A stretch of 64,000 nucleotides of DNA from Siphonodentalium dalli. Taxonomy: Eukaryota; Mollusca; Scaphopoda; Gadilida; Siphonodentaliidae. A program made the position numbers and the translations under genes. Below are positions 22,831 through 34,490 of the stretch, piece by piece (the first letter of the stretch is position 1; each line of letters begins with the position of its first letter). The notes under the pieces were generated by a model. The model was not told where the DNA came from and ran no database searches. It saw nothing but the letters and a program-made list of their open reading frames with translations. The stretch lies in NCBI GenBank assembly GCA_032622095.1, contig CP136066.1:115029319-115093318 (forward strand). Reading direction: 5' to 3'.

Positions 22831-25372
22831 GAGTCGGTTCTCTCCCTATGTAATCGGTTCTTTGCGGGAAATACTATGACTAATATTTGGAAGGATACTC
22901 ATATTTGTTCATATTTGCACCACTTGGGCATATCAGCAATTTCGGTCAGTTTCTCAGTTACATTACTTTCCTAGAATTATATCGCTAACATAGAACCATT
23001 TTTATCCCACCTGGAACTTTAATAATTAAATTGAATATATTTCATAACATTATAGATGTCTAATTTCATTGGTCAATTATATGGGCGGGCATGATTATGA
23101 TCAGATACCAAAATCATCTTACAATATTAGGTATCGAGCACTCGAAGATACGCTAATGTCACTTAGTCTCCGGTTATACTATATAGCTATAATATTATTT
23201 CTTAATATACATGTTGGATTATGCAAATAACATATACCCTACAGTCATTATCGGGTTTGAAACGTTTCATACACAGAATAATAGTCTGCCCAAAGTGCAG
23301 AACTCGTTCGAATAAATCTCCTGTATAGAACCGTAACAGTCGTGATTGGCTTGAAATAGAACCGTAACACACACACGTTGTGATTATGAGGCTACTGCTT
23401 CAAATTATCAACACCTATCGGGATATTTTCTCAGCTATTTTACAGAAGAATAACACATGCAGGTATTCTTTATATATATACCCAGTGTTCGTATTCAGAA
23501 TGTGTTTCGCAATCGATGTGCCACCAAAAAGAAAGGAATTACGTTTACATGGTTTGATTTTCAGTGATTACATGTTAACTTACTATTTCCGAGTTAATTG
23601 TGATCTAACGTTCAATATTCGGTAAAACGGCACTCCTGCAGCCTATGTTCGTTCGGGAAACTATAATGCATTCAAGATATTTATAAAAGTGCGTGATTTT
23701 GTCGCGAACATGATTATTTTTAATCAGAAGGAACCATCACAATACCGGCAATAGAATGACTTCCGATGTAACAGTTCCTAAACAGTGCTCTGGTGTAGAA
23801 AATCGGATTGTATCTGGCTTTGGTGTGGCGATAGCCCAGTTTGGGGGGGGGGGGAGTACCCACTTACTGGAATCACTGTACTAAATGGTTTCGCATAGAC
23901 GAAATGTGTTCACGTTTCAGCCAAATTCATTGAATTTAAGCCTGCAGGCCACTCCAGTGATGTTTACCCAGATAGATTGCCACCAGTTGATCACGAAAAT
24001 GCAAGAAAAATCATAGGTCTTGTGTTTACTTTTTAAAATAAATCCCTAAGTGTACGACAGGGCTATCCAACAGCCAAATTTTATCTGGAAAAACACAGAA
24101 CTACAACAGCTAGTTAAATAAATTTCCCACCCACAAAGATCCATTCCCCCATTAATTCACCAGTTTAAATTATTTAGATATGATGCACAAATCAAATAAA
24201 CGAGATTTCATCCTTTAATAACGTGCCACACGTAACAGGTGAAGGTCGTTCTTCAGTTACCTTCACCTTTAGCATTCCACGGTCTCTGGAACACATTTCG
24301 CTCCCCGATTCCTACTACGGGATTCGGCCGTTCATTCTTACCAAGTTACGGCCCTCGCAGAACTTCCAAACTTTCACTCAGCACAGACAGTTTGCATTGA
24401 GAGTCCAGTATCAATGATCAGTTTTAAATACCAGGACTCCTAATAAACCAGCATCGATGAAAGCATATGAACATTGAGGGGGCTTCGTTCGTATATATTT
24501 TTCAGAGATATTGACCTTGTAGGACGTGGAAAGGAGTTTTTATTTTCCACAAATTTAGCATTGCTCCAAAAGTTTCATTTGAATTCAAGTGAAAGGAAAA
24601 ACTCGTATACGTTGTGTTACATCGAATATTTTGATTTTCACTCCCTACACCCCCCCCCCCTCCATACACATATTTAGTATATTGTCCTCTAAAATGAGCG
24701 TCGGTGGAATATGCCACGCTTGGCGCTGCACTTGCCATCCTATTTTGATCACCGAAAATTTAGTTACTATAGTTTCCATCTGAGGCCTGAAGCTTCCGGG
24801 CCGCTTTAACCCCAATCAACACGTATAAAACCTTAGGAACGCTGTAATAGCTAGGCGAATAAAACGTTGAGTATTCATCTCAGTGAACAACAATCGTAAC
24901 ATGTTAATACCACAAGAACACCGTAAACGCACATGGCTCGTTTGAGCTTCCTAATTATGTCTACGTAATATGGAAGGATGTATAGGATAGGTAGATAAAT
25001 ACACGAAATAATCATATACCGGCTTCATATGCTCTGGAAAATACTTTCATTGGAACAGCAATTTTCTAGCTGTTTTCAATTGTTCGCATAAAAGTGAAAT
25101 AAACGCTCTTTATTTCTACCATATCAGGAATAGACTATCACGAAACGCTCTTTTTTGTTCCATGCCTCGCACATAGCTGTTGTATGTTTGGGAGCCAAAC
25201 ACCGCGTTAAAAGTTGTATTTTTGATAACTTCACTGCGTCTTTCTGTGACATATGGTATCCGTAGAAAGGTAGTATTATCTACCTATTTCAACACCGGTA
25301 CAAATTATTAATATATAACAAACATGATAATGTATAATACAAAACTCAGAATGTAGTATATATTAATCCGAG
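22831..25372. other. Long tract without a recognised gene
   Basis: A frame at 24223-24417 has fairly balanced composition but no recognisable domain. A C-run lies near 24649-24660. ATAGACGAAATGTG near 23892 repeats the phrase at 6626. Nothing else is supported. Confidence 0.35.
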
Positions 25373-25700
25373 AGTCTGCTGGGTTCTATTTGCACAATCG
25401 CGTACGAAAGGTTTGATGCCCCAGATTTGTTCCACCCCATGAACGTTTTAAGTTCCGCATTCCTGGCGTTTAGGGGCCAGAAACCCCACAAAAAAGTACT
25501 TCTATTTGCACTTTCGAGTACAAAGCTGATTTTTGTATTAATAGAGCTCTAGTCACCACTGATCGATGATACACAACTTCTGAAAAGAAATTCCCTGGCG
25601 TTTTCATTTCAGAAGGGTTTTTTGAATGTACCCCAACCCCCCCCCCCCCCCCCGAATATTTACTTTTATTTGCACATACTGTCGAATACAAAGCACAATT
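25373..25700 (-). repeat. Inverted copy of the 29.6-30.4 kb repeat
   Basis: Read on the minus strand it follows 29925-30410: TTTGCACAATCGCGTACGAA, CCTGGCGTTTAGGGGCCAGA and CTTCTATTTGCACTTTCGAG (given here on the plus strand). A C-run lies at about 25638-25653. With the 29.6-30.4 kb copy it brackets the 26.3-28.7 kb minisatellite in inverted orientation. Confidence 0.75.
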
Positions 25701-25958
25701 TTGAGGTGAACCCGGAATAAATTTATAATAAACTGTTTTTGTGTCAGTTCCCTAACTGCTAAATATGACCAAACAGCTCAATTTTCCGCGCGTTTCAGGG
25801 TCGAAAATTTTGGGTGAAAAAAATGCAGAAAACATGCAAGAAAATGACAATATAAATTTTAATCCGGGAACAAGGTCGGTCAACGTGCACACCACCCCCA
25901 GGATTAAACTTCATTAATTTTTGTTATTGCAAGGATGTCTGCTCAAACTATTTCGACG

Positions 25959-26250
25959 TTAAAGGTACTCAATCCGATCAGGCGCTCCTAAATTACTAGT
26001 TCTTTGGCTTCGGGGGTAAAACATATTTGATTCGAGTCGAGGAACCTATACCCATCAAAGCTCAGAGTGATCAGATATCGATGTTTGAAATATATTTTAA
26101 TTTTAAGTGGCACAGTAAACTGTTCGACGAGAAGAACTTATCTGACCAGATAGCGGATGAAGATCTATAACTCTAAAATCCAGTGTCTTTTTCGTGTCAG
26201 ATATTTGACAACAGGAATAAATTTCGTTGAACAAAACGTTGATAAATAAC
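25959..26250 (+). mobile_element. Kolobok/T2-like element, left part
   Basis: TTAA at 25959 is followed by AGGTACTCAATCCGATC. This matches the left end and body of the complete element at 38035-38511 through GATTCGAGTCGAGGAA and CATCAAAGCTCAGA. The right terminus is missing; the sequence runs into the minisatellite at about 26262. Confidence 0.5.
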
Positions 26251-26261
26251 AGGTTTTGTGT

Positions 26262-28650
26262 AATTTTATACTATAGTTTCCAAAGCCACCAGCTAGTTTC
26301 AGAATACATCACACGAGTGTCCCAAACCACCTAACGAGTGTATCAAACAATATACTGAGTCAACTACCTAGTATCCGAAACCAATATGTGAGTATCCCAA
26401 TCCATACGTATGGTGCCACAAATTCAAATATTGTCCCGAGTAAAACATCGTAAATAATCCACCCAACGAGTTTTCCCAAACCACCAAGTAGTGCCCCAAA
26501 CCATATGCAACTAGTTCCCAACCCACACAGATGGTCCCCCAAGCCATGCATCTGGTGTCCAAGCCCACACAATCAGTCTCACAAGCCATCTAAATTCACC
26601 CGATTATTGTCACAACCCGGCAACGATTGTCCCAAACCATAAGTGCATGGTAGCGCCCAAAACAATGCAACTCATTGCGTTCCAAAATACACAGGTTTTG
26701 CCCCAAACTACCAAAAATGAGTGTCCCTAACGTTAGCATCCAACGAGTGCTCCAAATCGTATAACGAGTGGGTCAATGCATCCAATGATTGTCCCAAAAC
26801 CACCAAATGAGTGTCCAAACCATCCAGCAAGTGTTCTAAATGAAAAGAGTGTCCAATGTGCACCAAAACTAATGTCCCAGGCCACCATAGGAGAGTCCTA
26901 TGTCATACACCAGGTGTTCCAAACGACAAACTGTCGTCTCAATCCATTCAACGGCCCAATCACTGAACCAGCGTCTCATTCCACAACTCGTGTGTGTCCC
27001 ATAACTACCCAAATGGTGTCGCAAACCATCCAATGGGTGGCACAAACAATTAAGTATTGCCCCATACCATATGCACATGATTCCCGACCCGCACAGATAG
27101 TCCCCCAAACCATGCATCTTGTGTCCTAACCCACACAATGAGTATCACAAGCCATCCAAGGAGTGTCTCAATTCACCCGATTAGTGTCGCAACCCTGCAA
27201 CGATTGTTCCAAACCACAGTGCATAGTAGTGCCCCAAACAATGCAACTGGTGTTCCAAACCACATCTGTTTGGTTCCAAACCACATAGATTTGGTCCCAA
27301 ACCACACAATGAGTGTCCCAAACCAGCCAGCGAGTATTCGAAAGGAAAAGAGTATCTAATATGCTCCAATACCTCACAACTAGAGTCCCACGTCATCCGG
27401 GGAGAGTCATATGTCATATAACAGATGTCCCAAAACCACCAAATGTCATCTCAACCCATTCAATGGCCCAATCGGTGAACAAATCGACAAAGTAGTGTCC
27501 CAGTCCACCACACGTGTGTCCCATATCCACGTCGAGTGTCCAAAACCACCCAATTGGTGCCTAAAACCATGCAATGGGTGTCACAAACCACCCAGCGAGT
27601 GATCCAAACCATAAAACTAATTACAAACAAGCCATTGAGTTCCCAATCCATCCAAATGGTGTCACAAACCATCTACTAACTTGCATCTCAATACATCCAA
27701 ACAAGCGTACAAAACCCTCCACCGAGTATTTAACCCTTTCATGATGGGTGCTGTGCTAATACAGCAAAAAATAATGATCCTGTGCCATGCATTTTCTCAT
27801 ATATGAGAGTCTCACATGGGGAGTCTTGCATATATAAGAGAATTCTGTGGCTTACATGACCAAGGTAAGTATTGTTAGACCAATGCATTTTCTTATATAT
27901 GCGATGCGCCCTAGCTATGACACATGGTTTACGCAAAATTTCAAGAAGCTACAGTCACTAAAGGGTTAAGACCATCAAATGAGTGTTCCAAACCATCCAA
28001 TGGTTTTCCAAACCAAGAGACACTCTCTGTGTTGTTTGAGATATTCGATAGATGATGTTGTATAATAGTTGGGATAATCATTCGACGGTGTGGGAATTTC
28101 TGCATGGGGTGGTATTAGACACCAGTTGGATGTTTTTAGACACTCCTGGTCCTGGTGGTTTGAGGCAATCGCCATGTTGCATGGGCCGGCCATTGGATGG
28201 GTATGGTCACTCATTGATTGGTTTGCATTGGATACACATGGGATGGTGATTTGGGGTTCTCAATTGATGGTTTGAGATACTCGTTGTGAGGTTTGGGACA
28301 CCACGTGCATGATTTGGGACATTCTCTGAGTGATATATGTTCTTATGTTGTCAATCGTTGGATGGTTTGGATTACTCATTAGGGCATGTTTGGACACCAT
28401 TTGGATGGTTTGCGACACTAGTTGGGTCGATGTTGTATGCGTATTGTGAGGTTCGGGACACTGGTTGGCAAATTGGGGATGCCCGTTCTATGGATTGGAT
28501 TAGTTTGGTATACTATATTAATTAAGATGGTGGTTTGAGACCCCCGATGCGTGGACTTAAGCTCCTTATATGACATTCGTTAAGTGGTTTTGGACACTCA
28601 TTGGATATGTTTGGATACAAGTTTGGTTGTTTTTGACACTTGTCTCATGG
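26262..28650. repeat. Degenerate 22-bp minisatellite, orientation-reversing
   Basis: From about 26262 to 28010 the plus strand repeats a ~22-bp unit close to CCAAACCATCCAATGAGTGT. From about 28085 to 28650 it repeats the complement (GATGGTTTGGGACACTCATT). Units vary a good deal, so the array is old or weakly homogenised. A TTAA-flanked MITE sits inside at 27730-27969. Many short frames exist on both strands (26776-27129 for example) because the period of 22 shifts frame; none is credible. The repeats are contiguous with no spacers, so this is not a CRISPR array. Confidence 0.85.
27730..27969. mobile_element. piggyBac-like MITE, decayed copy
   Basis: TTAA at 27730-27733 and 27966-27969; the ends read TTAACCCTTTCATGATGGGT and CTAAAGGGTTAA. 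The interior keeps GTGCCATGCATTTTCTCATA, GCATATATAAGAGAATTCTG and CCAATGCATTTTCTTATATA, all recognisable from the arms of the 19846 element. The palindromic arms are eroded here. Confidence 0.75.
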
Positions 28651-29600
28651 CATATAGGACTATTGGCTATAAATTATATTCGATATGAGAAGATTTAGTT
28701 ACAATTTAAATCAATGAAAATATTTATTATTTTTTATTTTCGATGCCATGGACACAGTCTGGTGAACTTTATCCAAACTTGCCCAATGTTACTGCTGCCG
28801 GTCGCTATTTTGTCCGTATTTTCGATATAGATGCCCTTGTTTCTGCTAAAATGGGCATTAATGGTTCCTATCTGTCATCTTATTGGTATTCAGTATTCAA
28901 TACACTGAGATCAGTTCCCTTCTGGGCATTACAATAATAATTGATTTTTCTTCGAAATTGTGTTTTAAATGTACTTTAATTTGATGGACACTGAAGTGCC
29001 AAATCCTGGTGATCATTATTATCAGATATCGATTTAGCATGGTATATATTTTTTCTTAAAAAATGGAAGCTATCTGGTTAAATATAGCGAAATTTGCCCA
29101 ATTTGACCACTTCCGGACACCATTTTGTCCGCTATTTTGGATTTTGTAATTACAACAATAATATTTTTTTGTTGTTGCATATTTCTGCCACTTTTATAAC
29201 ATAAATTTAAATTTCATTGAAGTTTATATTCCACAAGGAACGAAATATCTGGCAATAAAGCCATACACGTAAATAGGACTTTTTTTCTAAGAACTCTAGA
29301 AAATTTCCCCCAAAGCGGATTTTGAAAATGTTGTTCCCCCCGATTCTGCCTGATAAAATGACACAAAAAATTAGATATTTATATTTTCCATTGTGTTATT
29401 GTGTTACATATAAGACTTATGAATGCCACGTGTTACTGCACCATTGATTCTGACCAAGGGCTTCAGGGCTTTTACAACAATTTGACAGCGTGTGAACGTA
29501 TGGGGTTCATAACATTTTATTATTTCATAATTTTCTACACCCTTTTTTACAGAATTCGTCGGGTGATTTTTAGCATTTGGTCTGTGAACAATGATGATAG
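28651..29600. other. AT-rich tract with one duplicated phrase
   Basis: TTGCCCAATGTTACTGCTGC...TATTTTGTCCG near 28777 and TTGCCCAATTTGACCACTTC...CATTTTGTCCG near 29093 are diverged copies of one segment. No gene was recognised; frames at 28743-28937 and 29401-29688 are unsupported. Confidence 0.4.
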
Positions 29601-30410
29601 TGGAGATAGTATTAAGAAAAAAATATCATATGTGTGTGCGGCAGTGCAAATAGAACTATGTTTTTTCGGGTTTTGGTTGGGTACTTAATTCAAACCCACA
29701 ATTTCCTTCTTAACACAGATTTCCGAACAAAACTTATCCCACCCCAATAATACTTATTCCTATATAATTAAGTATTATTGGGGTGTGGCCAATTTTTGTT
29801 CTGGTGACCTGTGCTTCTTAAATGAAAACTTCACGGAATTTCGTTTTTTAAACGAGGTTTTTATGAACAGTGATAGCAGGATAACTATTGAAGAACAAAA
29901 AAATCACCTTTGTCTTCGACAGTACGTGCAAATAAAAGTAAATTTTCGGGGTTTTTTAGTGTACTTTCAAAAAACCCATTCTGAAAAGAAAACGCCAGGG
30001 AACTTAGTTTCAGAAATTGTGTATTATTGATCAGTGAAGACTAGAGCACTATTAGTATGAAAATCAGCTTTGTACTCGAAAGTGCAAATAGAAGTCATTT
30101 TGGGGGTTTTGGGGGTACTTTCAAAACCCCACTTCTGAAATGAAAACTCCAGGAAATTTCGTTTCAGAAATTGTGTATTATTGATAAGTAATTGCTGCAG
30201 CACTATTAATATAAAATTTAGCTTTGTACTCAAAAGTGCAAATAGAAGTCGTTTTGGGGGTTTTTGTGGGGTCTCTGGCCCCTAAACGCCAGGAATGCGG
30301 AACTTAAGAAAACCTATTTCTTTGAACGTTCCTGGGGTGTAAGAAATCTGGGGCATCAAACCTTTCGTACGCGATTGTGCAAATAGAACCCAGCAGGCTC
30401 CCTGACTATA
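29600..30410 (+). repeat. Tandem repeat, ~153-bp period
   Basis: GTGCAAATAGAA-like phrases recur near 29645, 29928, 30082, 30235 and 30379. Most are followed by TTTTGGGGGTTTT, a broken GGTACTTTCAAAACCC, and CTGAAATGAAAACTCCAGG. It is the direct-orientation counterpart of 25373-25700. Frames such as 29785-30030 arise from the repeat. Confidence 0.75.
29741..29784. repeat. Short perfect inverted repeat
   Basis: ACCCCAATAATACTTA (29741-29756) and its exact complement (29769-29784) flank a 12-base AT-rich loop. It lies within the 153-bp tandem repeat region. Function unknown. Confidence 0.8.
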
Positions 30411-30414
30411 TTAC

Positions 30415-31680
30415 TGGGAGATGGCAGATAATGGTCGGGGTTAGAATATTCTAAAGTGATGCCGTTGTTGTCAGGGGCAGAAAAGGGGGAGGGGCAGAAT
30501 TTTTTTTTGTCGCCGATTGCCACCAAACTTATATATAATAATCCCCATAATATGAAGAATCTAATGGCGTGGTTTAAATATGGCAAAAGTTTCGCCGTTC
30601 GCGTCAGGGGTGCCCGGAAGGGGGGGGGGGGGGGGCAGATTTTTTTTCTGTCGCCGATTGCCACCAAACTTACATATAATCATCCCCATGATATGAAGAA
30701 TCCAACGGTGTGGTTTAAATATGTCAAAAGTGGCGTCGTTTGAGTCAGGGATGAACGGAAGGGGAGAGGGGCACCAAAATTGATAAAACTAATTTTAGCG
30801 CCGATTTCCACCAAATTGATATATATTCTTCTTCATGATACAAGGAATCTAATTGTGCGATTTAACAACGCCAAATTGTTGTTTTTGGATGAGAGACTGG
30901 GAGGGGGTGGGCACTAAATTTGATAATAAGTCGCCGATTGCCACCACACTTATACAAAATCATCCCCATGGTATGAGGAGTCTAATGGTGTGGCTTTTAT
31001 CTGTCAAATGTGGCCTCATTCGAGTCAGGGTTGCATTGAAAGGGACAGGGGCACCAAAATTGATGCACAATATTTTTAGCGCCAATTTCCACCAAATTGA
31101 TACACGTTCTTATCCATGATACGAGGAATCTAATCGTGATTTAAAGACGCCATAGTGGTGCTGTTTGGGTGAGAGATGGAGAGGGGAGGGATTGGCACCA
31201 AATTTGATAAAAAATTTGTTTAGTCGCCGATTATCACCAAACTTATAAACAATCATCTCCATGATATCAGGAGTGTAATCGTGTGGTTTAAGGGTGTCAC
31301 AAGTGGGGCCATTCAAGTCAGTGGTGTATAGAGATGAGAGGGACACAAAAATTATATCTATATGTTTAGTGCCGATTTCCACCAGATTGATACATATTCT
31401 TCTCCGTGATACGAGGAATCTTATCGTGTGGTTTAGATACACCAAATTGGTGCCATATGGGTGAGAGATATGGGGACCTTAAATTTGATATGAATTTGTA
31501 TACTCGCCAATTTTCACCAATTTCATATATATGCATCTCTAATCTCTAATGAGTCTTAGTGTGTGCAGCTTGAGTCCGAAATAGGGACGGGAGGGTCACC
31601 AAAACTGATACAAAATATTTTTAGTACCAATTACCATCAAATTCAGACACGTTCTTCTCAAATGATACAAGAAATAAAAT
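30415..31680 (+). repeat. ~140-bp minisatellite of Helitron-like family B
   Basis: About nine units. Two alternating forms are visible: one with GTCGCCGATTGCCACCAAAC and CATCCCCATGATATGAAGAA, the other with GCGCCGATTTCCACCAAATT and CATGATACGAGGAATCTAAT. Units also share GTGGTTTAA and a G-rich tract (longest near 30617-30634). Unit marks fall near 30542, 30683, 30826, 30962, 31109, 31252 and 31398. The array continues into the element ending at 33146. All frames in it are by-products. Confidence 0.8.
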
Positions 31681-33146
31681 CGTGCTGTCTGTCTGTCTTT
31701 TGTTCTGTCTGTGTGCATTCTATATATAACTTCACACGGTACAATCGAGATGGCACCAAGGCGTTCTAAGAGGGGTAACTTTTTACATGGAAGACAATGG
31801 TGCGGGTTAAATTTTTCTAAAATGACGCTGTTGGTGGGAGGGGAAATTTAAAAAATATGGTGAAATAGTTTTGTCGCTGATTTCCACCAAACGAATACAT
31901 AATCACCTTCGAAATATGGCGTTGTTCGAGTCAGCGTTGCATCAACAATTGATTTAATAAACCAAATTCCACCAAATTCATACACGTTTTTCTCTAATGA
32001 TATACCATGAATTAAATCACATTTGGTGTCGTTTGCGCCACGGATGGCGAGCGGATATGCACTATCATTGATAAGATTGCTATTCGCCGATATCCACATA
32101 TAAGTTATATACAGTCACCAGGTCATCTCCATATCATTTTAAGTAGTTGTGCGTTCATATTTCACAATCCCGACATATGGTGACCCACATAAGTCACTTG
32201 AACAATTATATCTTCTTAACAGTCATATTTATATGGGAATGGCAATCAAGGCATTCACACAATGAGCTAGCAAAAAGAGATAACTAGAAGAATCATTAAA
32301 CGTATATTTATCATTCTATTGAAGAGATACATATATTCGTGCAAACTGAGAGACCTCGAACCGTCAGAGGATTGCATGTATATAATAACAAAATTTAATC
32401 TGTTCCATTCAATACAGTTTCCACAAAAAGTTACAATTTGTCAAGAGATATGGAAGGCCTGTTCAAAAATAGTGGTCACAGTGTGCAGTCAAATATAGTT
32501 TCTTCTGATATACAAGAAAATGCAGTTAGTAGCACAAGACTTTTCAGGATCCTACCAATACTGACATCTGACAAGGGTTTTAGAACAGACTCATCGACTG
32601 ACATAAACAACTCAAAATCTCGCTCTGTGCCTGTCACATGTAGCTGATATATGTGCGCAGCAACATTTCGTTTAAACTAAGAATATTTAGCCAATATATA
32701 GCACCATTCACAGAGGAGCACCTGGAAATTTCGTTGAAACATCTGTATCTTCATGGAGATATGATAGCCAGGTGTCCTCGAGATCTTAGTCCAACCCACT
32801 ATTGATTGATTGATACATCTCAATATGTAAAACCCAATTATCATCTTTTATCGAACTAATGTGTTTATTATGTTCATGTATCATATTATAACGTCTAATG
32901 TATACGCAGTTGTAAATAAATAAATACTTCATTATTGGTGGAACGGATTAATCGTAATAAACAGAATGACAATTGACAAGGTGAGCCACTACTTATATTC
33001 CATGACTGTAATAATCATGTTTTGTGATGCTATTTGAATTTACAATTTATGAGAAAACGTATAACACTTTAAGCAAGAGCATTCTCTATTCCCAACAAAT
33101 ATCCACAGCATACATTAACCTGGGCAACGCCGGGTAACCCTGCTAG
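31681..33146 (+). mobile_element. Helitron-like family B, 3' part
   Basis: From CTGTCTGTCTGTCTTTTGTT through TAACTTCACACGGTACAATC to the 3' end ACCTGGGCAACGCCGGGT, AACCCTG, CTAG (33143-33146), followed by T. The hairpin before CTAG is canonical in position. Matching sequence lies on the minus strand at 63107-64000, with hairpin stem ACCTGG/CCAGGT intact there. Segment 32438-32640 is conserved between the two copies but shows no protein motif. The 5' border is uncertain because the 140-bp array precedes it. Confidence 0.65.
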
Positions 33147-33880
33147 TAATAAATATAATAACAAGGAACGATCTGTGGTGTTCGATTCCTAAGACGATTC
33201 ACCGTTCTATACCTTATGACTTGAATAAGTCGTTCTATTGCATATACAGTCGAGATAAAAGTGTTTAACATATTTATAGACCTATTTTCTCCCCTAACTA
33301 GCTGGAAAGGTTGGAATCATTTCGGCCAATTTGGCCGGTTACTTCATGTGAGTTTTTCATCTGACGTGTGTGTCGGAATAATGATGTGGAGGATTTATGT
33401 AAATGTTAGCCCAAACTACATTTCCAAGTAACGATGGTTTTGTTGTTTATTTTGAGGAATAATACCGCGTCAGATGAATTCAGCCCAAATATGTTAACAG
33501 TTGTCGTGTAAAACATTCGGCAGTAAGTTAGCGTTATTTAGTATTTGTGGATGTCCTTTAACATGGGGAAAATAGACTACCGCGCTTGAACGAGCATGTG
33601 AATTGTCGTTTTTAATGTATAGCAACTTTATAATCAATAACAGAGGCATTCTTTGTCAAATAAGGTGGCTCTATTTACGATACCAATTGGGGAACTTTGT
33701 GAATTAAATTACGCGTAAACTTAACCTGCTGCAAATAGAAAAGGTGTCGGAATCGGCGTACTCGCCTCAGGGCTAACTCGCCCCAATCGGCGAGTGCCAA
33801 CTCGGAATAAAAGGCCAACTCGGAATAAAAGATGCATACGGGGTGTTATATGGCGTTTGGTCCGTTGTTTCTCAATGAAT
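33147..33880. other. No recognisable gene
   Basis: Contains a short duplication CCAACTCGGAATAAAA at about 33799 and 33815 and otherwise nothing I recognise. Confidence 0.4.
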
Positions 33881-34228
33881 ATTTGGTGTATATGTCCGGG
33901 CTGGGACATGGAATACAACAACGTTTGAATTGTTTTTAAATTTACAAATTTGTTGATTTTATTCATTTTGTTTTCGTTCTGAAACACACTATAAAGTGTA
34001 TATAATATAATAACGAACACCAGACATACATAATTTATAAACTGTTAACAAAAGATTTGGTGTATATGTCCGGGCTGGGACATGGAATACAACAACGTTT
34101 GAATTGTTTTTAAATTTACAAATTTGTTGATTTTATTCATTTTGTTTTCGTTCTGAAACACACTATAAAGTGTATATAATATAATAACGAACACGAGACA
34201 TACATAATTTATAAACTGTTAACAAAAG
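33881..34228 (+). repeat. 174-bp tandem duplication
   Basis: 33881-34054 and 34055-34228 are almost identical (one difference seen, ACACCAGAC against ACACGAGAC). Each starts ATTTGGTGTATATGTCCGGG. Near-identity implies a recent duplication or an assembly collapse/expansion. Confidence 0.9.
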
Positions 34229-34490
34229 ATATCAAATTCAATACATGACAAAGATGACTCAGTGGAGTTTATAAAGTGAACATAAAAACATTGAGGTAAG
34301 AATCTTTTTAAGGAATGCAACTTTATTTAATGATAATAAACACATAAATTAAAATAACAAACATGAGACATACATGATTTATAAACTGTTAACAAAATAT
34401 ATCAAACTCAATACATGACAAAGATGACTCAGTGAAGTTTATAAAGTGAACATAAAAATATTAAGGTAAAAATCTTTTTAAGCATTACTA
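34190..34490 (+). repeat. Second overlapping tandem duplication, ~170 bp
   Basis: GAGACATACATAATTTATAA...ATGACAAAGATGACTCAGTG...AAGAATCTTTTTAAG near 34195-34312 is repeated with changes at 34364-34483. Confidence 0.75.

Noticed and set aside
26262-28650. CRISPR-like short regular repeats
   Set aside because: The units are contiguous, degenerate, about 22 bp and without unique spacers, and the surrounding DNA is animal LINE and MITE sequence. It is a minisatellite.
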